Both the position numbers and the translations under genes were made by a program. A stretch of DNA of 64,000 nucleotides from Garcia nutans. Taxonomy: Eukaryota; Streptophyta; Magnoliopsida; Malpighiales; Euphorbiaceae. The stretch covers positions 19,499,001-19,563,000 of the forward strand of contig CANTUV010000004.1 in assembly GCA_947685225.1 (NCBI GenBank). Direction: 5' to 3'. The notes beneath the pieces were generated by a model, which worked only from the letters and a program-made list of their open reading frames with translations, did no database searches and was not told where the DNA came from. This document shows positions 12,360 through 25,345 of the stretch, piece by piece. The stretch's first letter is position 1. Each line of letters begins with the position of its first letter.

Positions 12360-13000
12360 CATTGAGAGGCCTGTCAACCATTAGAGCGTTAACAATCTCA
12401 TTATCTTCAGCTTCAATGACCACTGTCTCATCTCCGTTGGGGAACTTAATCTTTTGATGAATGGTGGAAGGAACTCCACCAAGAGGATGAAACCATGGTC
12501 ATCCCGAGAGCAAGGTCATCCCGAGAGCAAGGCGAAAGTAACCGGTATGTCTAAAACAACAAACTCAACAATAGATTCAATTGGACCAACCTTGACAGCA
12601 ACTTTGAAAGTCCCTTCGGCATGCCTTTTAGTGTTGTCATAAGCACGAATTGTTGCCTCGGTTAGGTTTAGATCTCTTGTTGGCATGGCTAGCTTTGGCA
12701 ATATCTTAAGTGGACAAACATTTATGGCGGACCCATCATCGACCATTACACATGGAGTCCTCTTCCCCTCGACTTCTATTTTGATAAAGAGAGGGAGGAT
12801 GCGGTCTCTCCCCTCTTCCGGTAAATCCACATCTGAAAAAGAAAATGCTCCCATATTAACTTCTCTCTTCTCTTGAACCTCTTCACATTTCATTACTTCC
12901 CCACTTTTTATGAAGTTGATCAACTCCTCCGGTGTTGTGGAGGCAGAAATTGGCATGCTCGCTAAGGCCTTGGCCATAGTTTCTCGGTGCTTTTTAGAAG
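12360..13000 (-). pseudogene. Element A aspartic protease
   Basis: The active-site segment reads CVMVDDGSAINVCPL, the Tat-type form of D-[ST]-G. The second half ends VTFALLSG, where the usual continuation is a GRPW motif. A 17-bp tandem duplication at 12497-12513 and 12514-12530 shifts the frame exactly there, and the Arg codon has become TGA. The frame resumes at 12360-12495 with a PNGDETVVIEAEDNE stretch. The protease is therefore broken at its C-terminal side. Confidence 0.85.
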
Positions 13001-14760
13001 TAGCTAATAAGTGCCAAATGCTAACACTTGCTTGGGTTCTTTTCAATTTTTTGAGCATAGCATCATCTTCTTCTACTTCAACTTCCTTCCCCTTATTAGT
13101 TTCTACCTCCTTAGGTGGTGGCCTTGCATAAGGCTTACCTGATCTAGTGTTCATCACCTCATCTTCTTCGGGCTTGGACCAAGTCCACTCCTCCTTCTTG
13201 GATACAATATCATCATCACTATCACTTGAATCCCAAAACCCGTTGACAACACAAATTGCTACTTCTCCACCCATCATAGCTTGTTCAATTTTGACAAATG
13301 CCTTTTCTTCTTTGGTTGCTTCTCCACCCACATCTTGAAAAGAAGACATGACAAAGTCCTCATGCAAACCTCCTCCAATCATGAAGGTTGCCGATGGTGG
13401 TACCCTATTGAATTTTGGCAATGGGTTATCTTTGGTGTTTGGCTTGTTGGGCTCGGGTAGCTTCCCATTATCAATTAGATTTTGAATCTCATGTCTCAAC
13501 CTCACACATCTATCTGTGTCATGCCCTTGCATTTAGTGAAATTGACAAAATGCTTTGGTGTCAAAATTAGGTTAGGCAAAGGACGAGGATTTAAGGGTTG
13601 TAGCAATCCCTTTCTTTGAAGCTTATTGAGAACCCAAGACATCGGTTTTCCCAATTCTGAAAATTGTCTCATCGTTCCTTGGTTAGTAGCATTAACACCG
13701 ACGGCCTTTTGCATGCTTTGGCTACCAGATTGATAGCTCCCTTTCTCGTTCCTTTTTGTTGCAAAACTGCTCTTCTCCCTTTCCCATTCTTCAATTTGCA
13801 AACCAGCTTAGAGAAGGTCTTTGAAATCACGGATGAGTGTATGAGACATCCTCTCACGAAGATTAGGCAACACCCCTCTCACAATCATCCTTATTTGATC
13901 GAATTCATCGGGCCTCTTCTTGAGTAAAGCGGCCTTGTTTCTCCACCTCTAGACATAATCTACAAAATTCTCATTCGGCCTTTGCCTAATGGACTCTACT
14001 TCCATTAAGGTAACTTCTAACTCAACATTATATCCATATTGTTGGATGAAGGCTTTGTAAAGTAGATCCTGACTCTTTTGTGTTCCATCATCTAAGGTAT
14101 TGAACCAATTTTGGACAACAGGGTCTAATGAGAGCATAAAGCACCTAGGGTTTGAGTCTTAGTAGCTCGGGTAGACTGCATGGCAGTGATATACTGCTTC
14201 ACATGGAGATGAGAATTTTCGGTGCCATTGTACTTAGCAAAGGAAGGCGTCTTGAACTTATGAGGGACCTCTTCATCTTGTTCAAATAGTTTGTCGATCT
14301 CAGACATCTCTTCGGTTTTCAACTTCTTCTCAAATTTCTTTTCTAAATCAGCAATCATCTTTTCAACATCGGATGTCTCGGTCTTTTCAATAGTTGCTTT
14401 CTCAACAACCTGAGGTTCTTTCTTCTTCTCTTGAACATCTTAGTAGTATTGATCATCATCAATGATCACCTTTTCATCATAAAAAACCACTTCACCAACT
14501 TTAGTCTTCCCTTTGTCCCTTGGCTTCTTAGTGCTAGCTGATGCCTCAGCATGATTCTCTAAGATTGCAGTCAATTGGTTCTTCATAGTCTCAGCTAAGG
14601 CCTCTTTTATTTCTTCCATCTTGGCATTGAGGGCCTCATCCACCATCCTTTGAATTTGTTCGAGCTCCATTGTTTTTGGTGAGCAAGTGATTGAGTTGTT
14701 GCTAGATACTTCATCTCCGGCGTAGGTTGGATTGTTGTAAGCTTTTGAACTGTCGTAATC
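13001..14760 (-). pseudogene. Element A gag
   Basis: Gag packages the RNA in virus-like particles. The N-terminal part begins near LTALDYDSSK (about 14757) and includes MELEQIQRMVDEALNAKMEE, a predicted helix. A matrix/capsid-like stretch DKLFEQDEEVPHKFK lies near 14270. A nucleocapsid remnant with HDTDRC and LRHEIQNLID lies near 13490. An acidic region, SSDSDDDIVSKKEEW, leads to the protease. Frames 14440-14991, 14125-14358, 13949-14137, 13502-13801 and 12516-13532 are pieces of one gag-pro broken by frameshifts and stops. Confidence 0.85.
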
Positions 14761-15795
14761 CAGGGCTGTGAGCCAGAGAGGATCAATGATGCAAATGTAT
14801 GCATGTATGCATATATGCACAAACAAGGACGAATAGGACATTCCTTCCAACCTTATAACATCCACACACGAATGGCGAGTCTCTTTCCCTAGGTATATGG
14901 TTAACAAAATACCAACATGGGGTACCTTGCTTTCAAATAATTCCCTCGAACGTTTCAACCAATAGTTATATTTTCGAAAATGGAAATCCATCCATGATAA
15001 TTCCCATTAATTAGGTTTTAATCCATCCAACTAACTAAAGTAGCTTTTATGCTATATTGGATTAAAATGAAATTTAGAGGTTTATTATAAATAGATTTCT
15101 CACTTGAAAAGAGTAACTAATGGTTCATGCCAAAAAGAAGCCCATGGTTAATTTATTCTTAGTGTAAACTAGGCCCACTATTGATTTTTAGTATTTAATA
15201 ATTGACCTAAATATTTTTTTGCAAGCTCTTTGTAAGAAAAAGGTTGGGTGAAAATAGTTTTGTTTCTAAGCCCATTGTAAAAGATTTTAGAAAAATGGAT
15301 TTTGGGCTTAGTATTTGGGCCATGAGCCAAAGAAAAGTTTTATGTCCAAAGACCATCTTGAAAAATTTTGAAAATAGCTTTGGTCTTTTGGACTTTAAAG
15401 AAAAATTTCTTTTGAGCTTACAATATACTTAGGTCATATTAGAAAAAGAACAAACTAAATAAGCCATGATTTAAGCCAAAATAAATTAACCATAGTCAAA
15501 CAACATGCATTTGGGGTAAAATCTAAGGAAAGTAACTAGGCCAATTACATGAGCTTTAGTCTTTGGGTAAAAAGGCTTAGGTTCCCATAGCAAGTATATA
15601 TACGAGGCTATGAGTGGTTATGCCATGCTCAATCTCCATACCTTGAGTGAAAGTATGGTATACCTTACATAACACAACACGGGTAACACGGGCGTCCTAA
15701 CTCATGCACACGATGCAATCTAATATGATGCAATGGATAAAATCATTATAAGAAAGAATAGTATAATATAAAGACCAACAGATCAACTTCTCTTA
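14761..15795 (-). other. Element A 5' leader between primer site and gag
   Basis: About 1 kb with no coding potential. It is conserved in elements E (about 53640-54656) and D (about 34042-37200, minus the solo LTR). Shared phrases include the TGTGCATGAGTTAGGAC stretch near 15700 and an AAGACTAAAGCTCATG stretch near 15550, read on the minus strand. Conservation over three copies suggests packaging or leader function, but this is inference. Confidence 0.7.
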
Positions 15796-15813
15796 TCCCC
15801 AGTGGAGTCGCCA
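15796..15813 (-). promoter_or_regulatory. Element A primer binding site, Tat-type
   Basis: The element strand reads TGGCGACTCCACTGGGGA one base inside the 5' LTR. This is the characteristic Tat/Ogre-type primer site, usually attributed to an Arg tRNA. The same site occurs in D (34024-34041, one change) and E (54657-54674, two changes). Confidence 0.88.
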
Positions 15814-16848
15814 CTGTGAGTGGGGATTTTTGCCCCTACTCCCGGTGAAATGGTTCTTGCGACTTCGGTACTGTTTAGGCTCGAGGCCTTAGAGAACACG
15901 GACCTAAGTCCGGAAAAAATGGAGTTTCCACTCGGATGGGCCGGGAAAAAGAAAGGGGTGGATGACTCGATTCCTAAGGAATCCTCAACCCTCTGATGGG
16001 TTTGAAAAGTTGGGTACGTGTGGGGAAGGTGAGAAATGGCCCAGCACCCCCACAACACCCGGTTCATTGGAACCGGCCTCCTTTACAGGTCTTAATATTA
16101 TAAAATTCTTAAATATAACACCATTGTCCATATTACACACAATAATTAAAAGAAAGCATCAATATATTAAAATCAAAGCAAGGTCCAAGCAAAATAAATG
16201 GACACCCATCCGAAGATGGAAACATGTCCTTACATCACATGTCTAAATAGGACACCCACCGAAAGGTAGAAATATGCCCTTTACATAGGATATAAAATAG
16301 AAAAGCAATTTAAATTACATGATATGTAACTAATGAGGTACCCACCAAGTGGAAACATACCTCTTACAACATTTGGAAATCTAAATAAATTGATAAAAGT
16401 AAATAATCATTCATCATAAATAAATCATTCATCAAAGGTATTAAACATCAATAAAAAGTAAACATTCATCCATGATAAATTAAATAAACCAAGTATTGAA
16501 CTTAAATAAATTAAAGCATATAAAATAAATCAAAGCATAATCAAATATGGAATTGAGTAAGGCAAATAAAAATCCAAAATATAGCTACCGTTTCCATTTT
16601 GGGTTCTTTATTTTATGTATTTAGGGTTTTGGAATTTACAAAATTAGGCTACTATGACTTTAAGAGAATTAAAATAGATTAAAGTTTTATGTTTTAAAAG
16701 GTTGGTAAGGCTCTTTGATTAACCAAACTAGGGTTTATTATGTAAAATCATGAAACTAGAATTTGGACTCTTTAGAATACTTTTGATTTGTGGTTTACAG
16801 TTACTCTTCAAATTATGGTTTCAAGCTTACTGTGTAAAATTAAATATT

Positions 16849-19800
16849 TGTAACACCCCATCTTAGCCTACATTTATAGACCAAGATGGACTGTTAACTC
16901 ATGGTGGTTGTGTCTTAATATTTTACTTAGCCAATTTTAAATGCAGATTTTTAAAAAAAATTTGCCATAACCTCCCCTAAAAATGGAGGTCCCAAGTGTC
17001 GCCAAAATTGATTCTTTAATTTTTGAAAAACATTTTGTTTCACAATTCAACTCAAGCACACTCCCAATAATCCACCCTTCTAACCTCAACTACAATCCTG
17101 CAAGAAGAATTCACACTTCTATACTTGCATACATAAGTGCTAAACCAAAATAAGATTTATTAGATTACTAGCAGTGTACGTGTTCTAGCTTTTCATTATT
17201 ATACATTTATTTGCTAGATCATACAAGCTTATGTACATGCCATATTGCTACAATCAATCATATCCAAACTCCTACCCAAAGTAGTAGTCAAGGCCAGCTG
17301 CGCAGGACATGCTGCAATCTCGTCTCCTCTTTTAACCTACGAGTTTAGAGGGAAACTAAACTCGCTAAGCAATTGCTTAGTGGGTACTTAAATCATTTCA
17401 ATAAATAAATAAAATGAAAGAATGATTTGAACATACATTTATATACTTTAAATACTTGAAAGGAATCAATACAAAACACAGAAGGTAAAAAGGCTTGACC
17501 GAATAATTTGAATTTAAATCATTTCTCTTGCTTTTATCATTTTGGTTGCTCTACTGGTTTAACAGAACGTCAGTGGATAAGGAAGGGTCATGATAAACAT
17601 ATCTCGTCATGATCATATTTCATTATCTTTCATCATAATTCTTGCACATGTGCCAATGGCCATTATCATTGCATTATTGATCATGTCATTGTAATCATCG
17701 GCCTTCAGCCGGAATATCATATCATGTCATAAGCAGTACTGCAGTAATAGTATGATGCATCATACCCTTATCTCAAAGGTTCTGTCATAACCAAGTAGAG
17801 CGTCAACAATTCATTAATTAATTTGATCATGATATTCAATAAGCCATGATTTTTTTCCATAATGCATGTATTGTCAGAATAGCTTGTCATGATGCCTTTC
17901 TGATCATTTCCAATTCTCCTTCATGTCATTTGATATGATTTAACATCAATCCATAACATAATATTCCAGTTTTAACACATTTAGAAAAATGACCAAATGA
18001 ATAGTAGCGCGGTGCGTAAAATCGGCAATGCAATGGCGGGCGACAACTAAATAGTAAAATCTGTTTTTCACTGCTGAAAATCAGTCAACTTTGGTAACAG
18101 TTTTGACTAAGTAAACAACCTTATTTTTGGATGAATTTTTTCAGGAAAACACTTTCATAAGTTAACTAAATGCATGTAAAATTTTGTCAAAAAATTCTTT
18201 CGTTTGTCCCTTCAACGGACTGCCCAAAATGAAAGCTGCAGAATGGTACCCAAAAGGGACCATTCGGCCCAATTTTCCAAACTTGAGGGAAATTCATTTT
18301 TTTCTTGTAAAATTGATTTTTAGAATCCTTTTGTGATACCATTGAAGGACTAAGGGTCCCTCTTCCAAAAATCAAACCAAAGGAGTGATTAAAAACTCAT
18401 CAAAGTTTATGAATAATTGAATAAATTTAGCTAGTTTGTTTTGTTTTCATTCTTTTCACAATCAATTGATTACAAATGGTTCAAGAGCACTTTCCCACAT
18501 ATTTACCACACATAATAACATTATTTCAAAACCATTTCAAAAGTCCCATAATGCAAAATATGTGAATTAATTGAAAAGGCAATGATTTAAGTACCTAACC
18601 TTGTTTATTTGCTTTGTTCCTTGCTTGTCTTATTCTTTCTTCCCTTCTTCTTCTTTATCCCTTTGATTTCCTATAATTTTCATAACTTCCATAATAAGAA
18701 CGTGATAAAAACTATATGTTCAAGCCTTGATTCATACTATCTAAAGCTACTAATTACCATTTACTCATCACTTCTACATGTATGGATCATTTAATCTAAT
18801 TTCTCTTCACTTTCTTAACTTTTCCATAATCTTCCCAACTTTTCTTTCATTGATAACTTGAAAACTATCAATCAAATTAATAAACTAAAGCTAGAATTGG
18901 AATCCTTACCTTAAAATTAAGCTTTTCCTTTCCAAAAATCCATTTGAACACTTGAAAAATTCCTTCCCTTTTTTGGCGGAGAGAATTCGGCCATGCCTCT
19001 CAAAAATGGAGAGAAAAATGTGTCCTTAGTTCTTTAATCATCCTTCTCTCTCTTTTTATATTTTTCCATTTTCCATTTATTTAATTAATTTCATTTTGGA
19101 GGGTTAAGATGTAACCACCACAAAAGTATCTTTAACTAGGATGGTGCCATATGGAGGGTTAAGATTAATCCAACCCAAAAGTGTCTTTAAACAAGATTTT
19201 GCCATGTGTCCTTTTCTAGAAAATTACTATGCCATGTGTCCCTTTTCTAGAAAATGAGTGGAAGTGAAAAGACCAAAATACCCTTCAATGGAAGGTTTTG
19301 CCTTTTCTTCGTAACCGGGTGGTTTTACGACACGTAAAATGTACCGTTCTCCTCCTTTCAACCTCTTGTTTCCATTTCCGACATTCATTCTTGATTTTGA
19401 ACTAATTTATAAAAATTACGCTCATGCCATTGACTTTTGTAAAAATTCCCTTTAGGTCCTTACGTGATTCGGGTCTCCACTTAGGTTCGTTCTTCAACAT
19501 CGATCACTGCGGAGTCCTTCCGTTTACTTCGGATACCTTTACGTGTCTTGTTTTCCAGTGTATACATTATTATCACAAGAATGATGAAAATACCCTTGGT
19601 CGAGAATCCACTGTATCTCTCAAACTGTGCGTTTTCGGAAAAAACCGTGGTGTTCCGTTTCGACCCGATTTTTCTCTACTTTCCATTTCTGGAGTCTGTT
19701 ATATGCACTATTAAGAACCTCCAGTACAACTTTTGGAAATTACAGTTACCTCCCCAAAACTTTTTGAAATTACAGTCACCTCCCCAAAACTTTTACAATC

Positions 19801-19926
19801 TTTTCAGTTAGGTCCTTTTTGTCCTATAGAGCTTCCTTTCACTTCTTGTTCTTTGGTGATTACTCGGGACGGCTCCTGTTACTGTACACGGATGTACTGT
19901 ACATATGTACAAATTGGGTCGTGACA
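16849..19926 (-). repeat. Chromovirus 3' LTR
   Basis: Opens TGTAACACCCCATC and closes GGGTCGTGACA on the plus strand. ORFs such as 18609-18794, 19424-19714, 19548-19811 and 19733-19924 recur in the other LTR only because the LTRs are duplicates. A short direct repeat TACCTCCCCAAAACTTTT lies near 19745-19795. Confidence 0.93.
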
Positions 19927-19945
19927 TTTCTTCCCCTCTAAAATT
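19927..19945 (-). promoter_or_regulatory. Chromovirus polypurine tract
   Basis: The element strand reads a purine run TTTAGAGGGGAAGAAA directly before the 3' LTR. Confidence 0.8.
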
Positions 19946-20019
19946 TAGGCTTCGTCCAGAAGCCGATCGGGTGTAAAATTTAGACTTCGTCCCAAAGCCG
20001 ATCAGGTGTAAAATTTAGA

Positions 20020-20340
20020 CTTCCATCTTCATTATCCCTTCTTTTCCCAAATTATCTCTTCCATTCTATGGTTCCTTTGCCGCACTTTAACTGGATGAAT
20101 TTTCTTATTTCTTAATCCCTTGACTTTTCGTGCTAAAATTTCTATTGGTTCTTCTTCATAATTTAGGTCAGATTGGACTCTGATGTTTTGTATCTTTATA
20201 TCGTGTGTGAAGTTTAACGATATTGCCTTATCATTGAAACGTGAAAAACATTATGTATTTTGTTCAGTTCTGGTAATAGAGTTAACCGATAGGCTATTGA
20301 TCTATGCGTTCGATGATCTCGTATAGTCCAATAAGCCTAA
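20020..20340 (-). pseudogene. Chromovirus integrase tail and chromodomain
   Basis: The minus strand reads ELNKIHNVFHVSMIRQYR, the integrase C-terminal signature. It then reads DLNYEEEPIEILARKVKGLR and VKVRQRNHRMEE, the chromodomain of Tekay/Del elements, which targets integration to marked chromatin. Stops are interspersed. Confidence 0.85.
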
Positions 20341-20599
20341 GGCTTAACTTACTTTTCTGCTTAAATCTTAATACCTTCTTTCATAGGAAAGTCTTAAGAA
20401 AAACCTTGTTTTCCACTTAGAGTTCTATGTCCCTTCGTTTCGAGTTGGCATATAATTTTGTTTCTACCTACCCGCATATGATTTTATCTTGTCTTTACTT
20501 AATTCTGTCCAACACTCTGGTGTTCCATGTTTTCTTTCGTATAATTCTTTATAGGGTGTCACCGTATGTTGAATTAATAGTCGTTGTTATATACATATT

Positions 20600-21130
20600 C
20601 AATTAAACTCAAATACCTATTCTAGCCACCCTTAAATTCTATAACACATACTCTTAATATGTCCTCCAAAAATTTGGATTACTCTTTCAAATCGTCCATC
20701 TGTTTACGGGTGAAAGGCAGTGCTATAATTTGTTTGGGTTTCAGAAGCTATTTGCGACTTCTATCATAAATTCATGATGAACTGTGGACCTCTGCCTAAA
20801 ATGATAGACGTTGGAATCCTGTGTAATCGTACAATTTCCTTGGCGTACATTTCCACCAATTTATCTATTGAATAATCCATTAGTAAAAGTAGAAAATGAG
20901 CTAACTTAGTTAGGCAGTCAATGATTATCCGAACAACGTCCTGCCGGCCTCGTGTCATTGGTACTTCTATGACGAAATCCATAGCGATATGTTCCCACTT
21001 CCATACCAGACTGGGAATTAGTTGTAACTGTCCCGATAGGATTTGATATTTCGCTTTTGTTTGTTGACATATTAAACATTTGGTCATAAAATCAACAATA
21101 TCTCTCTTCATTCCAAGCTACCATTAAAAC
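20600..21130 (-). pseudogene. Chromovirus integrase (zinc finger and core fragment)
   Basis: The 115-residue open piece 20764-21111 begins MKRDIVDFMTKCLICQQTKA, the last two Cys of the HHCC finger. WEHIAMDFVIEVPMT follows with the first catalytic Asp. The second Asp region is altered: the usual SDRGPQF is ILGRGPQF here, so the second catalytic Asp is gone. The catalytic Glu region is further downstream and not in frame. Confidence 0.88.
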
Positions 21131-21399
21131 TTCTTTAGATATTGATACTTTTGTAACTCCTGGATTCATTGCGTAGAGACTACTATATGCTTTTCGAAAA
21201 AAAAAATTTCTTTCTTATGTCTCCCATTGTTAGTATCCTTACTCTATTGTCATAATACAAACTACTGCTTTTAGAAATTTAGAATTTTATATCCTTTCCT
21301 CCTTGCACTTGCTTGGTCCATTTTTGTATTTGTTCGTTTTCCTTTTGCAGTTAATGAGTTTCTTTGAAAAGAAACATAGTTTATGCTTGCATTTCTACT

Positions 21400-22660
21400 A
21401 CTAGTACTTCCTCTTCCATTGGTCTTAAACTGATCGTTATAGCGCCTAAGGCTGGTATCGATTTTCTACCAAGTGCGTCGGCCACCACATTAGCTTTTCC
21501 TAGATGATAATTTATAACTTAGCTGTTATTTCCAAAACTTGGGTTTACTTTCCTTACCATAAATTGAGATCCTCTTGGGTTGGCGGATATTTTAAACTTT
21601 TGCGTCTATATAAATATAACACTTTTCTCCATATAAATCATATCTCCAAATCTTGAAAGCCAAAACAATAACTGTTAATTCCAAATAGTGTGCCGGGTTA
21701 TGATTATTATTATTTCGTATGGTTTAAATCATCAAAAAAAACTTATGCGACTATTTTATCCTTTTTCATATGCATATAACCTTAACCGATGTGTGAAGCA
21801 TCACTATATATCACAAATTTGTTGCCGGACACGGGCCGTATGGGTATTGAAGCATTCGTTAACTTTTCCTTTAGTTTCTCAAAGTTCCTCTAACATTTAT
21901 CAGTCCATTGGAGTTTGGCATTCCTTTGAACAACCTTGTCATTGGGATGATATTAATGGAAAACCCTTTTATAAAACATTAATAGTACCTAGCCAGTCCT
22001 AAGAAGATTCTTACTTCTATTACTGTCTTTGGTGTTTTCCATTCCAAAATGGCTTTTGTTTTATTAAGACCTACTTTAATGCCTTATGCTAATATGGTGT
22101 GTTCTAATAATGTCACTTTTTCCAATCAAAACTTGAATTTGTCATGTTTGACGTACAACTGCTTCTCTCGCAACATTTACAATACTATGCAAAAGTATCG
22201 ATCGTATTCTTCTTTGTTCCTTAAATAAACAAAGGTGTCATCTATGAACACCATTTACAAATTGGTCAAAGTATGGATGAAAGATATGATTCATTAAATC
22301 CATGAATACTACTGACACATTTGTGAGCTCAAAAGGCATTACAAGGAACTTATAACGTCCGTATCGAGTTCTAGATGTAGTCTTTGGAATGTCTTTTCCT
22401 TTGATCCGCAGCTGCTGATATCCCAGTCGGTGATCTATATATATATATATTTTTTTTTGAAAAGACCTTGGTTCCTTTAAGCTGGTCGAATACATCGTCG
22501 ATGGACGGTAATGGATATTTATCCTTAATCGTAAGCTCATTCAACTACTTATAGTTCACATATGACCTTAAGGATTTATCTTTCTTCTTGACGAAGAGTA
22601 CTGGCGTGCCCCATGAAGAAATACTTGGCCATATAAGACCCTTGTCGAGTAGCTCCTATA
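21400..22660 (-). pseudogene. Chromovirus reverse transcriptase and RNase H remnants
   Basis: Fragments include DHRLGYQQLRIKGKDIPKT and YGRYKFLVMPFELTN in 22238-22540. The catalytic FIDD codons lie at 22237-22248. Thumb residues follow through EHTILA near 22090. RNase H sequence from about 21400 to 22000 is heavily broken. The plus-strand frame 21688-22002 is a shadow. Confidence 0.85.
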
Positions 22661-23300
22661 ATTGCGTTTTCATTTCTTTGGGTTCCGCTGGTACCATTCG
22701 GTATGAGGCAACCGACACCGGTGCAATTCCCGGATATACATTTATAGTGAATCCTACTTTTCTCTTAGGTGATAATCCGGGTAGCTCGTCTAAAGAAACA
22801 TTGAGAAAATCACGCATTGTTGATACCTCTTGAATCTTTATCACATTCTTCTTTGCTTCCATAGTGCTTACCAAGTGTGCCTCACATCCATTTGTATGGA
22901 ATGCCTTGTTGTAACTGCTGCTGTTACGTTGTTTAGGTAATTGGCTCTCTTTCCTACTACCGTCACTTCCTCCTTGTGAGGAGTATGAAGTGTTACTCTC
23001 TTTCTTCATATAATCAACCACTGTTTTATGCCTTGTTAGCCAATCCAATACCAACATTACGTCAAATTCTCAAAATGGTAACTCTATTATATTTTCTGGA
23101 AATGCATTTTCATGTAACTCTATAGAACATTCTTTAATCACTTGTGTGTAACTACCTCGTCTCTTATCGGATTTATAACTAATGTTTCAAACTTAACATA
23201 TCCTACTGGTAATTCTTCTAAATTTTCATTGCATAGGCTCTAGCTGGTGTACTAGAATTGAGCTAGTCAACGGTCTCTGATTGTGCTCTTTGAAAATTCG
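22656..23300 (-). pseudogene. Chromovirus protease C-terminal part and RT leader
   Basis: The frame 22656-23057 starts MLVLDWLTRHKTVVDY, a standard post-protease motif of chromoviruses. It ends in LPGLSPKRKVGFTIN and VASYRMVPAEPKEMKTQL, which leads into RT. The protease active site upstream is too decayed to name residues. Confidence 0.8.
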
Positions 23301-24960
23301 AATCACTTTCCTTTCGCCTGCTTCGGCCTCGGCCAAAAGCGGGCCATGATTTTTCTGTCGATGCGGGTGCATTCACTTGTCTTTCTGGCAGTTTACCCTA
23401 ACACGATCTGGTGCCCCACATTCCCAGCATCCATCTGTTAAATACTAGCATTCACTCTTATATCTTCATCCACAGTGTTTGCATAGAGGAGTAATATATC
23501 CTTCAAATCTATATTTCTTTCCAATCCTCTAGTAATTTTTGTATTGTTACTTTTTCCTTTTTCCTTTACCTAGTCCTTGGGTTGTTATTACTTTCATCTA
23601 ATTTTAATTTTTCACTTTCTACCTCTTTAGTTCTCAATTTCTCTCTTTCTCTTCTTTCTTTTTTTTTTTTCCATCATTGACTGAATTCATAAATCTCATA
23701 TATCTTCTTCTTATAATTTCTTAATTTTGATGATTACATTGGGTCATTTTCAGGAGAAATCACAATGCAGTGTTTTGATTAGATTTCGTCTAGTTTCTAC
23801 TCATATAGTACGTCACCTACCTTATTAAGACTTCACGGGATGGTCACCCATCATCATTGGTTGAGCACGTTTAACTCTGATTTCTTGCTAAATTTCAACA
23901 TGACCTTCTTAGTGCGCTTATTTCATCTGCTTATGTGAATATTGTACATGGGGTTACTGTACATATTCTATAGTGGCCGGACATGAGAATTTCTCATATA
24001 CTTATTTCTGTTCACTCATCTTTGTTATCTAAGTTCTATCTCTTTTATCTCTTACCGTTTGGTCTTAACATTTTACGTACTTTTCTTTTTTCCTCTTATT
24101 TTGTTCCTCTTTTTATTCCATTCTTCAAATTTCATTTTCTTATATACATTTTCATTTTTACATTCATATACGCCTATCTAACCTTCTCCTGGAATCCCCT
24201 TATAAGGACCCCGGTATACTGGCTACGGATGTCTGGCACCCTAAACCTACGCCGGATCCTTGACTTTGAGATCGCCGGCTTTACTGTGCAAAATTATCTT
24301 CACTTCTAAACTTCTTCCCAACTTGTCGAAATCTTCCTAAGCTTTAAGTTTGTACTCTCTTTTGTTGCATGCATTGGTGTCTACTTCTCTAATCCATGTA
24401 TACCCTCTCAATACCTAAAACTTTCACAACTAATCTTGAAAATTCAAACACGTCCATGACTACTAATTGTACTTTAATTCCATTATTTAATCCTTCCAAA
24501 ACCTTTGACGTCTTTCTTGCTTTGTTTCTATCATTTTCTTTGCATACTTACTGAGGCGGGTGAACTCTTTATCATACTCAGATACTGTCATTTTTCCTTG
24601 CTGTAGATATATAAACTCATTTCTCCTTGCGTTTAAGTATGTTTTACCAAGTGTATGTTTCTTCTACCCAAAGGGACATGGCATAAATAAATCTTTTATC
24701 TGGCGTGTATCTCAGTTGTTCCAATGCCCTACTGGTACTGTCCAAACAGTACTCAACTTCTTCAAATCCTTCTTCTCTACTAGCCTTAAATTCTTTAGCC
24801 CCATATTTCCTTACTTCTCAATTGAGGACTTTCTTTCTCTTTTGGTAGCAAGAGGTACCATTCTTGCCGTTTATTGCAATGGTACTATCATCTATCTTAA
24901 ATAAACTTCGGGGCCTTCCACAGCCACCGTTGCGGGTCGTGGCATAAGTCCAAGACCCAT
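23300..24960 (-). pseudogene. Chromovirus gag remnant
   Basis: Near 24540-24640 the minus strand reads RRNEFIYLQQGKMTVSEYDK and EFTRLSKYA, the retrotransposon gag signature. Near 23400-23440 it reads CWECGAPDRV, part of a CCHC zinc knuckle. The rest is broken by stops. The plus-strand frames 23983-24309 and 24560-24904 are shadows. Confidence 0.8.
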
Positions 24961-25328
24961 TTCTACATTTATGGGTACGAAAGCGTGTGATTCCTTCTCT
25001 TGATCTATAACTCTTTGTGATTCTGCCTCTTGTAACCTTATACCGTATACATATATCGTGATAAGGATTAGCAGCTGGCTTGACTCAACACATTACTTTC
25101 CTATATGGCATGTACATAATCACTATTAGATTTTCCTTTATCACATGTACCTCATATATTTATGTATTTATAATATTCTTTCTACTATACCGACATTTTG
25201 TACCTAAATGATATATGCTCTCATTTCTTATCTGCTATAGGATATCCCATTTTACATTGGTAATGGCCACTCCCAACATAAAATGTGTATCCTCCTATGT
25301 TGAATTTTCCAGGATCGGCTAAACCGGT

Positions 25329-25340
25329 GCTCTGATACCA
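25329..25340 (-). promoter_or_regulatory. Chromovirus primer binding site, initiator-Met tRNA type
   Basis: The element strand reads TGGTATCAGAGC five bases inside the 5' LTR. Confidence 0.9.
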
Positions 25341-25345
25341 CTAAA

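Noticed and set aside
19424..19924. Overlapping plus-strand ORFs repeated at 27905-28405
   Set aside because: Located in both chromovirus LTRs; mutual overlap and lack of any domain point to chance frames.
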